Below are positions 54,301 to 64,000 of a stretch of 64,000 bases of DNA, one piece after another. Numbering within the stretch: position 1 is the first letter of the stretch; the number at the start of each line of letters is the position of its first letter. Made by a program: the position numbers and the translations under genes. Under the pieces are notes generated by a model. It was not told where the DNA came from. It saw only the letters and a program-made list of their open reading frames with translations, and made no database searches. This stretch comes from Gavia stellata (taxonomy: Eukaryota > Chordata > Aves > Gaviiformes > Gaviidae). Location: positions 30,691,236 to 30,755,235 of the forward strand of contig NC_082603.1 in assembly GCF_030936135.1 (NCBI RefSeq), written 5' to 3'.

Positions 54301-57300
54301 TTCGCAGTCAGCCTGGCTCTGACACTTCTAATGCCATTGCGGAGAAGTTGTAGCCCTTTATTTCCCAGACTCACCTCCTGTCATTTTTGCAGGATTTCGA
54401 AATTGTCTCCAGTTACCTAGAAACTCGGGTAAGAAGATGTAAATGTTCCAGGTTAAAAGCGAGGCAAGGTGTGGAGGCAGAAATAACAGCTTTTACTAGG
54501 TCAACAGATGACATTGCAGACAAGCTTTGAAGAAAGTGGACCAGCTTTTGGGCACAGCAGTACAGCCAGAGCAACATCACTGCTGCTGGAAGGAAGAGAG
54601 TGACATTTACTGTTTGAAACGGAGACCGTGCAGCATGAAGAAAAGAGAACCAAGCTAAACAACACCTACCACCTAAGCCGGTGTAAGTAACACGGCACCT
54701 TTCCCACCACCTATAACCCTCAGACACCAGACGCTGTCCCAGATGCTCTGACCTGCAGAAGGGCTTTTGTGCCTGAAAGCGAGTTTGAGTTTTTTCCCAG
54801 CTATATATCCCTCGGACTAATAAAAGGTGCTCCCTCTCCTTTCAGCCACACCTTGCGTATCTCCTCAGGCTGTCATGCCTGCAACAAAAGTTTTGCAAGG
54901 TTTGCTGGCAGCATAATATCCCTCAGCAACTTCCCAGCACCGATGTAAGCAACGTCCTTGTGGGCAGCTCAACGCCAGGTCAGGAGGTGAGATAATGCAG
55001 GGGGCACTGGGAAAGGAAACCAGCTGTGGAGCATCTGGTATGGGTCTGTGTTGGATACCGAGGGCTTCCTTGTGGCTCCACACATGGTGGCAACAAGAAG
55101 AGCTAGATGTCTGCTCTATCCTTTTTCTAAAAATCATCATTAATGCTACTTTTAAGCTTCTCTCTTGCATGTCTGTGCTGAAAACAAGAAAAAAAGCCCC
55201 TTACCTACTCCCTGGAGACCACTGTAATAGCTGAGTGCAGTGGAGACATGAAGACTGCACGGGGTCTCGGGGATGTCAGGGGAGCTGGAGTTCATCCCGC
55301 ATGTAATGCTGAGTTCACTGGAAAGCAAATTTAGCCAGTTTTGTCTTTGATTATAAGTGCTTGCTACTTTTTTGACCATCAGGTATGGAATCAAGGATAC
55401 ACTGGAGCTCCATCCTCAGATATTCAATGTGTGGAGTAAAGCTAACTGCTGCCGTGTTTCAGCAGCCCGTGCAGGTTGTGGCTAGCTCTCTCTGCTCAGG
55501 TGTGATAGCTGTGAGTGCTGCACTCACGACCGGCATCAGGCTTGACTGAGGAACCTACAAGGATGAAAATCGATGTTTCTTCACCATGAGCCAAATAGCA
55601 GCTCATGCTCTAGCAGAGCCGCAACATCTGCAGCGTGTAAAACGCGCTGGGTGGTGGGTTACGCACGCATTAGCACAACAGTTGTGCCTCTTCCCAGAGA
55701 AAGCAGCTCAGACCTGAAAGGTGCAGAGCACGTGGGGCCTCCCTAAGGCAAAAATCTCCAGGAGCTCAAGAAAAGTTTTGCCTGACTAAAAAGATTGAGC
55801 AGAAGCATCAGGATTTAACTCTTTCCTTCCCCCACCCCTTTTTAGGCGAACTGCAAGTCCTTTGCAGATTTTGGCGGAAAGCTCCTAGGAAGATCTCATT
55901 GTCTCCATTTGCAACACAGAAATTTCTTTTGCGGGAAACCCACAGCTTTGTCATGCCCGTTTATCTACACAACAGCCTCAACGGGACGTAGCGCGTCAGC
56001 CTGGTGCTCCTGCACTAACACAAGTCCCAAATGAAGAGCAGAAGGAACGTGAGATTATTGCTCATCCATAAAGCTCTTTGTGGATGAGGGTATCAGTACT
56101 TCTCCCTTTCCAGGACTTCCCAACACAGCCACGTTCCTCAGTGTGGTGCAGCTTTACAAACTGCTGGTTAGGACACTGTTAAGGTCAGGTTAGCGCACTT
56201 CTAAGCTTTAAAACACTCGGAGGTTTTGGGTCCAGAGGCTTGCTAGGTGATGGACATAGCTAGTGCAGAAACCACTTCAGAAACGGATATTAAACAAGGA
56301 ATGGAGCTGAATGTAGTGTGTACACCTCTTGCTCTTCTGTTGTAATTCAAATCCAACAAAAGCCATTGGAACTAAATAATAAGATATATTATGTACAAAA
56401 TTGGCTATTGCAGTCAATAAAGTCTCAGGGCAAAAAACCAGCTGTCCACAGAAAGAGTACTTCTTGGTGAACCTGGCTACAACAAACACACCACTCTGTG
56501 GTTACGGGAATGATCGCCTTTCACATCCGAATGCTAGGCTTTTCCTGCTGGAGAGCAAGAATGGGTAGTTCCAAACCCTTCGGCTGCCTATGTAGCAGAA
56601 CCACGAAATGGCCAGCTGCGGGTTCAACCCAAAATAAGCCTAAGGACACTAGTGAAAATTGCATCATTTGAAGAGGTAGGACAAATATTTTCAATGCCTG
56701 GATTTACTGACTGGATCAGGTAGGAGTGCCTGAGCCAGTATATCAACTAGTGCAACTAATTAGGCATTTTAAGGAGATGCAAATTAAGGCAAAGATAAAC
56801 AGCAGGAGGTTTCTCCCTTGCTCTATGTGTGCCCGGTGCATCCTCATGGCTGCGTGCTGCAGCCCCTTACCAGCTTGGCAGGCTGCACCCACCTCTGCTG
56901 TGCCCAGTGGCCTGTGCTAAGGGTGAACACGAGGTGTGCCAGCCCCTTGGGAATGGCTTCTCTATGGATCTAGACAACGTGGGCACCTTGTGCCTGCAGA
57001 GACGCATCCCCTAAAGCCTCATCAGCATCTCTTTAGTGGCTCTGTCATGGGTGGCAGCACCCGGTGCTTGCCGGGGGCAGCTGGGCACGGGGAGAGTGGC
57101 TCGGGTGCGGAATTACCGATGGAGACCTGTGACCTGGCCCAGGGTGTTGACACTCCCATCCCTGGTATGAGGGCCCTGGCAGGGAGTCTGGGCTCCTCTT
57201 CTCCGGGCTTGGTGCCCTGGTGCACCCTAATTTACTCCTGACTTGGTGCTCTGGTATTAACCACCTTGTCACGATGGGGCAGAAAGTGCCTGCGTATGCA

Positions 57301-58326
57301 CACAGGCACACACAGAGGTATTGAAAAAGCTAACTTATTTAGCCTGATTATACAGTGAAATACACTGTTTTACATGTGATTTGCTGCAGCAGCAGAATGT
57401 GGTGAACGGTGAATCAAAAAGCAGCACTTTTCCGTGCCAGCAGCGTTGATCAGGCACAGCACCCTTACCTGGGGGAGGCAATTACTGGAACAATCTCGCT
57501 TTCTCCGTTCCTCCTTTGTTCCTGTTCTTGCAGGGGCTGTAACTGTCTTTTATATCTTCTTGTTTTCTCCACCGCAGTTTCACCCTGCATGGGATGTTTT
57601 ACATATTTTGCACAGATGCTCTGTCTGTTCTGGAGAAGCCCTTTTCTTGTGCCCCGTGATGTGTTGCAGCACCTTGTCCACCAGCAGGAAAGTTCTCCGA
57701 GAGGGAAAATGCAGTTTGGCCAAGGTGCTGCTAAGCAGGCAGAGGTGCTGACGCTCTTCTGTGATGGGCACACTCAGCACTTACAGCTTCTGCCCTGTTG
57801 CAAAACGTTTGTCGTGGGTTTGTGGCTGCCTGTAGGCCAGCTCTCTGGGGAAGACGGAAGATCCCAGCTGGTTATGGGGCTGGAGGACCAAAGGGCTGGA
57901 GCAACGCGTTGGCACAGAGCCGCCTCACTCTCTGCAGCCCTGTGCTAGGGAGAGCACAGAGCCATGCGCTAACGCCGCCTTGAAGTGTTTCAGAAGCCAT
58001 TTGATAATCTAATTTTAGTTAAATATAATATCTGAGCAGGTAATGAGCAGAAGAAGATGTCTCATTGTCCCTTAATAGGGGAACTGGTGATTCACAGCGC
58101 CCACGTCACTCATGAATGGCAAGCACTGGTAATATGAGTGCTCAGCACCGGCGTTATCTGCGACAGAGGAATCCAGATGTTCACCCCTGGGATCCCTGGG
58201 GCCCAGCTCTGTCCTGCCAAGGAGTGAGGCTCACAGTGTTTGGAGGACGCCTGGAATTTGTTGTCAGGGATTGCACCCTGGGGTTTGAGGACCTTGCTGC
58301 ATACCAGCCCTTGTGAACCAGCCCTC

Positions 58327-58355
58327 CTTGTGCCTCAGTTTACCATTTGTAAAAC
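58327..58355 (+). repeat. Probable MIR SINE core fragment
   Basis: TTGTGCCTCAGTTTACCATT followed by TGTAAAAC closely matches the MIR core GTGCCTCAGTTTCC-CATCTGTAAAA. Only about 30 bases are recognisable. Assigned by eye. Confidence 0.45.
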
Positions 58356-58931
58356 TCCACAGAGTCTGCAGGTAAAAGGGGCTGCACACCCACACATTTT
58401 CAGCTAGGCTGAGTGGCTACCAAGCGTATATGAAGCAGATACGAATTACAAGACGAGGCTTTGCATCAGTCCCTGCAGCCTGTGCAGATAAACCCTGAAC
58501 TGGTTTTGAACCAGCAAGGTGAGGAGCTGCAAGCAGCGCAGAACAGCAGCCCAGGGTTCAGCTACAGCACGGATGTATCCATAGGAATGGCTCCGTCTGT
58601 CAGTGATGCTCAGCTGTAACTCAAGAGCAACGCAATGGATCTGAGAGCGCAGAGCAATAGCCCAGCACGGCACGACAGCTGTTCATAAAATCTACCTCCA
58701 CCTGCGTGATGAGGAGGTGTGCCTGAATCCAGGTGCCAGTCATACGGACCATCCTGAACCTCGGACCGGAGCACCTCAGCTTGTGTAATATCCAGGTGTC
58801 CTCAGGGGTGCTGCAGGGCAAAAAGATCCATCTGGAATGGGGAAAAAGGGGCAATATTGGTATTTGACAGAGAGGTGAGGAGAAGTGGTCACAAAGCAAG
58901 CTTGTGGCAGGGATCCCCTCCATGCTGCAGC

Positions 58932-59690
58932 ATGGGTGTCTCACCCATACGACAGCAGTGTCCCATCCGTGGGGTGCTGGTGTCCCACCCATGGGGTAGT
59001 GATGTCCACGGGGTAGAGGTGTCCCAACCACAGGGTAGCGATGTCCACGGGGTAGAGGTGTCCCACCCATGGGGTAGCGATGTCCACGGGGTAGAGGTGT
59101 CCCACCCATGGGGTAGCGATGTCCACGGGGTAGAGGTGTCCCACCCATGGGGTAGCGATGTCCACGGGGTAGACGTGTCCCACCCATGGGGTAGCGATGT
59201 CCACAGGGTAGAGGTGTCCCAACCACAGGGTAGTGGTGTCCACAGGGTAGAGGTGTCCCACCCATGGGGTAGTGATGTCCACGGGGTAGAGGTGTCCCAC
59301 CCATGGGGTAGCGATGCCCACGGGGTAGAGGTGTCCCACCCATGGGGTAGCGATGTCCACGGGGTAGAGGTGTCCCACCCATGGGGTAGCGATGTCCAGG
59401 GGGTAGAGGTGTCCCACCCATGGGGTAGCGATGTCCACGGGGTAGAGGTGTCTCACCCATGGGGTAGCGATGTCCACAGGGTAGAGGTGTCCCAACCACA
59501 GGGTAGTGGTGTCCACAGGGTAGAGGTGTCCCACCCATGGGGTAGCGATGTCCACGGGGTAGAGGTGTCCCACCCATGGGGTAGCGATGCCCACGGGGTA
59601 GAGGTGTCCCACCCATGGGGTAGCGATGTCCAGGGGGTAGAGGTGTCCCGGCCACAGGGTAGTGATGTCCACAGGGTACCTCTCATGGGC
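58932..59690. repeat. 39-bp minisatellite, about 19 units, with higher-order pattern
   Basis: Unit GTAGAGGTGTCCCACCCATG followed by GGGTAGCGATGTCCACGGG, 39 bp. Roughly 19 units are clear from about 58979, with degenerate copies from 58932. A variant unit with AACCACAGGGTAGTGGTGTC recurs at 59221 and 59494, exactly 273 bp (7 units) apart, and GCCCACGG and CCAGGGGG variants recur in matching order, showing duplication of a multi-unit block. Because 39 is divisible by 3, several frames on both strands stay open for 300 or more codons; these are not evidence of genes. Confidence 0.95.
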
Positions 59691-59899
59691 TCTCTCCAGG
59701 CCCGCAGCTCTCCAGGTCCCCGATACATCTGTTCCCCGACTCCTGTGCCCCGGGGGTGACCGTGCTCGGTCCCTGGTCCCTGAGGAGCACGGTCCGGGCC
59801 ACCACCGCTCGAACCAACCCCCCCGGGGCACTTCCACCCTCACCGACCTTCCCTCCCCGGCACTCGCGGACCGTGAGATTCCCCCCCAGCACGTCGCCT

Positions 59900-60480
59900 C
59901 CTTAACAAGGAGAGTACAGCAGCACGGTGCCCGCGGGGGGAGTTCCCGTTGCCTTTTTCTTTATCTCTTCTTCTTTCCCCGGGACCGGGGCCGGGGCCGC
60001 GGGCCGGGCGGCACGGGACCGCCGCGCCCCGACGGGCCGGGCCGGGCCGGGAGCGGCGCTCCGAGGAGCGACCGGGGCCGCCGCCCCGACGGGCCGGGAG
60101 GGGAGCGGTGGGCGCCCGGCAGCGGCGCGCCCTGCCCGCCCCGCCGCCGCCGCCGCCCGCCCCCGGCCCCGCCCGGCCGCGGCCCCGCCCGCCCCGCGGG
60201 CCATGCTCCGCGGGAGCCGCCGCTCGGCCGGAGCGGGGCTGGCGGCGGCGGGTGAGTACGGCGGCGGGTCCGGGGCGGGGGGGGACCCGGCTTGTCGCTT
60301 TGCCCGAGGGAGAGGCGGCGGCGGCACCGGCGGCGGCGGGGAGGGGGGTCCCCCGGGGGTGCCGCCGGGTGACAGCCACTCCTTTAGAGGGGACGTCGGG
60401 TTCGGGCATCGCCGCCGTCGGGGCGGCCGAAGCGGCGGCTGGCCTTGCTGGGGGCACCGGGGCTGGGGGGATGGATCCAT
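59900..60480 (+). promoter_or_regulatory. CpG island, likely promoter of a gene leaving the window
   Basis: Very high GC and CpG density with many GC boxes, starting about 200 bases after the minisatellite. A pyrimidine-rich tract (59950-59980) precedes it. No TATA. The island is like those at TTC4, PARS2 and DHCR24, so it most likely marks a real transcription start. The strand is suggested only by the putative first exon at 60203. Confidence 0.6.
60203..60251 (+). CDS. Putative first coding exon of an unidentified gene
   Basis: An ATG in fair context (purine at -3) opens MLRGSRRSAGAGLAAA and is followed at once by a consensus donor GGTGAGTACGG, leaving one base of the next codon. It sits inside the CpG island. 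I do not recognise the peptide, and no partner exon was identified to 64000. It could equally be part of a non-coding first exon. The N-terminus is Arg-rich and might be a presequence, which is guesswork from 16 residues. Confidence 0.3.
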
Positions 60481-60603
60481 GTGCTTCGCTCCCCGAGGGC
60501 TCCCCTCCGCCTGGACCTGCGTTTGGGAGGCTGACAACGCCGGAGCTTCTCGGATGCTCTTTCCAAACCTTCATCATTGCTGTGGTTTGGATGGGTACCA
60601 AAG

Positions 60604-60684
<81 letters not shown>

Positions 60685-63600
60685 GCAAATTCCAATAAAG
60701 GCAGGAAGGAATCTCCCTAATGACATGCTCGCACTTTGGCACGTCTCTCCCCGGCATTCCTCTTGGCACATCTGCGCGTGGTTAAAGGTCTCCAGCCCGC
60801 ACGGTGGAAGGACAGGCTGTAAGCGATGTGGAGGGACGGGGTGTGGAGGTGGATTTCTGCTTGATGGCGGTGGGAGAGATTCAAAACTCTTTTTGTTTCT
60901 TCTGTTGCTGGAAAAGAGTGTTTTTCTGAGTAATGCTTAGTAGACCCTATGAATCACCATCTGCATAACTTTATATGGGGGATGCTATTCTCAGCATCTT
61001 ACTGGAACTATGTAAACTATTAACATTCATATCTGTTTGTCCATGCAATGTGCAGAAAGACTATTTCAGAGCAGGTCAAAGGAGGAGACGGGGCAGGACA
61101 AAATGTCAGGGTGGCTCGCCGGGTGGAAACGGGTGTTTGGGAGGCAGCAATTGCTGTGGTTTCGGAGGAAGGAAGGCTTCGGAGGAAGCCTGCACTGGAA
61201 ATGCTCAGCGGGAGACCTGATGTGTGGGCTGCCGAGTGCCCCAGGAGCGGAGCCGGGAGCAGGCTCGGGGAGCAGGGACTCGGGTCCTGCCCTGGCCTCA
61301 CACCTCCCCTCCCGCCCCTGCTCCTTCGGCCTCTTCTTCCAGCGGTTGGTGCGCTGAGAAAAACATCATGGGTCTTTTAAAGAGGCTCAGGAGAGCCGTG
61401 TCAGCCCGAGACGGGGTTTGGGAAGGGGACGGTGCGATGGCAATGTCACCCAGCGCGGAGGAGCCACCCCCGCACACGCGCTGCAGGAGCACGTGCCGGG
61501 TTGGAGGAGCTTTTAGCGTTGCTCCCCGCGCTGCGCTGGTTTTGTCAAGAGAGAAGAGTTTATTCTCTCGAGCTGTCAATCCGTCACCTCCCAGAGGCTC
61601 TCCGCCTTCCCTCCACGTCTGCCTCCCCCTCGCTGCCAGCGCTCCCAGATGTGCGCAGCGCCGAGGGCTGCAAAATTCCCCGTGCCCGGGCAGGGGAATT
61701 GCAGCATCTCCCAAACCTCACCAGGGGAGTCGAAGCATCTCCCAAAACTCACCAGGCTGACCCCAAAATGAGGAGAGTGTTGACTGCGGGAGCTGAATAT
61801 TTCAACTCTTGGTGCCGTTTCAGTCCAGGCTTTCGGTGCCGAGCAACCTGTCATTTCCATGCAGTTGGATCGAGAGCTTTGCTGTACAGTTTTTTGGGTT
61901 GTAGGTTTTTTTTTTTCAAATAATACTGGCTGAAAATTTTCCAGGTAAATGCGATGTGCCCAAAAGGAGCTGTATTCACGGGTCAGTAGGGCCCTTGCGC
62001 TCTCCTGAGCATTTACTGCTGGAAGGCAGCATGAGCCCAGCTTGTCTGCTGTGTCCTGCTCGTGTTCGGTGGTGAGTTGGAGGATGCTGATCCCTAATAG
62101 CATCTACTACCATCTCTACCAGTCTCTACCAGTCCCTTCTTCATCTCAGCTCAGCCAAGGCCCTGCCATTTGGGGGGGACACCTAAACATGTCCTCTCGT
62201 TGTGGGGGGAAGCTCTGCCTCCTCTCAGCCCAGAAACACCACCTCCTTCCCAGCTAATGGGGACCACCAGCCACTGCCAGCCTGGGTGGCGATTCGGGCT
62301 CGTGACCACTGGACGAGAGCCGGATCGTGTTGTTGGGGCTCTCAGTCCTGCAGCCTTCCTGCAGGTTTCCTAAATCCCACTTCTCATCGGCTTTCTTTAT
62401 TAAGCGTAGATTAGATCTGATGGTGTTTCTTTCACTAAGAAGTAATTTGGCTTTTCATTTAGTGGGCCCATCTGATAAATAATGGCTTGAAATAATGTAA
62501 TTCCACCCACCGTTGATCACACCGAGTCCGTGCTGGACTTCTGCTCCCTCCTTAGCTCTGGCTTGCCAGATCTGAGGGTACAGTCTGAGTCCCCGCTGTA
62601 GGAGGAGAGCCCTGCCTGGAGGAATGGAGACCAAAGCCACCAGATTATCTTCATTTTAATGACATACAGGCAAAGTGATGAAGGCAGAGGGGGGGCCTGA
62701 GCGTGGGTCACCCAGCTCTCCATCCACCTCTGTGCTTGAGCCCCATCTCCGTCCTGGAGAGTCCCAATGCGCCCGCTCTCCACTGGCACTGCCACCACGA
62801 GAAGCCCTTACAGAGGAGTCACCCAAGACTGAATCTGTAAGGGAGTGCCGGTGCTTAATTCCCACATGGTCCAAAGCTTTTTGTCCATTAAGAAGTGGGA
62901 GCTGAACCTGCATCTTCTTGCTGGCAGTGAGCAAGGCCAGAGGGGATGTGATGGGACCTCTCTGCCTCCACGGTTCTTGGGGACTGGGGATCCCCAAGCC
63001 GAGAGAGCAGATGCTTGTTGTTTGCTGGAGAAAGCAAGGGGGAATGAGAGTCCCAGCGATCAGAAACCAGCTCCCCCTGCCCAAATTTCCCAGCGCTGGG
63101 GAAGGACGGTTGCTCTCAGTGTGTGACATTGAGCTGAGAAGTGCCACCCAGCAGGGACATGTGGCACTGCCTCATCTCTTTGGTTGTCAAACCAACCCCA
63201 AACCACCCTGATAGGGAGGGTGAAGGTGGTGATAACACCTGCGGGATCAATCGTGCCAGGGAGCTGAGAAGGTGTGCGCTGGAGCTGACCCAGGGGAGAA
63301 AGATTTGATGTGCCAAAGCTCGTTTGGATGAAGATTGAGCAGACTTTTCCAGCATCAGGATATTTTCCCCACCTTAAAAAAAACCTGAAGCCCCTCCGGG
63401 CTTCTGGAGTGTCTCAAATGGGACATCATTGCTGGGTCAGCAACAGCCTCGTAGATCTCTGTGGTCTGTTGCCTCAACCCCCCTGACCAGCAAAGCAGAA
63501 ACACCTACTTCAGCGGTAGGTCGTACCCTCTCCCAGGGTTTAGCTTGTATCCAGCACATTTCTGACTTTTAGCAGAGGTACGGAGTGATTCCTGCTCCCA

Positions 63601-64000
63601 TCCTTGCTCCGAGCTTGGTCGCAGTGAGGAGCGCAGCTATTGTGCGCTCCATCAGTCACAGGAGAGCTCTTTGGGGTCCCTGCTCGCTCGGCGTCTTGGG
63701 TGCCATCCCTAGATGAGGTACCCTGGGTTGCCAGCATCTGAGGGTTGACTTTTCCCTGAAATAGCATCTCTGTGACTTTCAGAGATGGTACTTGGCCCCT
63801 TTCCCTGAGAAAGCAAGAGGCAGTGCAGCCCCGAATCCCCTGGGCTGCAGGATTTCGAGCAGCGATGCCAGAGACCTACTGTCACCGCAGGACTGATTTA
63901 CCTCCCATTTCAGAGGAGAAAACATGTGCCCTGATAATTCGGAAGTGATGACATCTTAAATTTATGTCCCTCTCCCTAACCTTTTCCATAAGCCTTGCTT
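60252..64000. other. Presumed intron or intergenic sequence to the window end
   Basis: No exon recognised on either strand. It begins GC-rich, contains the AAT microsatellite at 60.61 kb and a T run near 61.9 kb. If the exon at 60203 is real, this is its first intron. Confidence 0.5.
60610..60684. repeat. (AAT)n microsatellite, about 25 units
   Basis: A pure run of TAA/AAT triplets about 75 bases long. Its purity and length suggest it is polymorphic. Confidence 0.97.

Larger units (their letters stand above)
47230..58930. other. Long gap without recognised genes downstream of the DHCR24 promoter
   Basis: About 11.7 kb in which I recognise no coding exon, RNA gene or autonomous element. In mammals TMEM61, BSND and PCSK9 follow DHCR24; none was seen. 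Open frames here are short and lack splice context. Notable local items are two close inverted repeats at 48268-48330 and a MIR-like fragment near 58.33 kb. Confidence 0.6.

Noticed and set aside
57409-57948. 179-codon plus-strand open frame
   Set aside because: No splice context, no recognisable motif, and composition like the surrounding non-coding DNA.
58621-59843. Three open frames of 300-344 codons on both strands
   Set aside because: They come from a 39-bp minisatellite with a period divisible by three and no stop in the unit; no start context, splice or homology.
59840-60769. 309-codon minus frame with poly-Leu and similar frames on +
   Set aside because: The homopolymer is the AAT microsatellite translated, and the rest is CpG island.
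61060-61100. Possible exon 2 of the 60203 gene after the acceptor-like TGTGCAG near 61.05 kb
   Set aside because: The segment to the next GT is very short, its translation has no recognisable feature, and phase with the first exon could not be supported.

Overview
The window is nuclear DNA from a bird. The evidence is three CR1 LINE 3' fragments ending in the avian ATTCTGTG tail, a solo LTR of the avian ERVL type, compact GT-AG introns, GC-rich CpG-island promoters, and the gene order of the ACOT11-TTC4-PARS2-TTC22-CIMAP2-DHCR24 block, which is human 1p32.3 (chromosome 8 in chicken, from memory). Gene names come from reading exon translations against remembered family sequences; no search was run.

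Layout. 1-2469: upstream or intronic ACOT11 sequence with a possible internal TATA promoter. 2470-7224 (+): the 3' thirteen coding exons of ACOT11, an acyl-CoA thioesterase with a START domain. 11062-11988 (+): a three-exon TMEM205-like membrane protein. 13113-20782 (-): TTC4 in ten exons, an HSP90/HSP70 co-chaperone, with two CR1 fragments in its introns and a 21-bp tandem repeat just upstream of its start codon. 22238-23668 (-): PARS2, mitochondrial prolyl-tRNA synthetase, in one coding exon, with its promoter near 24.1 kb. 24767-29292 (-): five or so recognisable TTC22 exons with frame breaks, a lost splice acceptor and no 5' exons. A solo ERVL-type LTR sits at 26418-27020. 30273-32821 (+): CIMAP2 (LEXM/C1orf177)-like exons with an in-frame stop. 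35.8-46.74 kb (-): DHCR24, complete in nine coding exons (516 aa), the last enzyme step of cholesterol synthesis. 47-60 kb: a long stretch without recognisable coding exons, ending in a 39-bp minisatellite with a higher-order pattern (about 58.93-59.69 kb). 59.9-60.5 kb: a CpG island that may start a further + strand gene running off the window.

The intact genes are mostly housekeeping: lipid metabolism (ACOT11, DHCR24), protein folding (TTC4) and mitochondrial translation (PARS2). They share a neighbourhood by conserved synteny and nothing suggests a shared pathway. The most notable biology is the apparent side-by-side decay of TTC22 and CIMAP2, the opposite orientation of TTC4 relative to mammals, the absence of FAM151A/MROH7 between ACOT11 and TTC4, and several repeat or hairpin structures near promoters and gene ends. 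I saw no undescribed multi-gene system.
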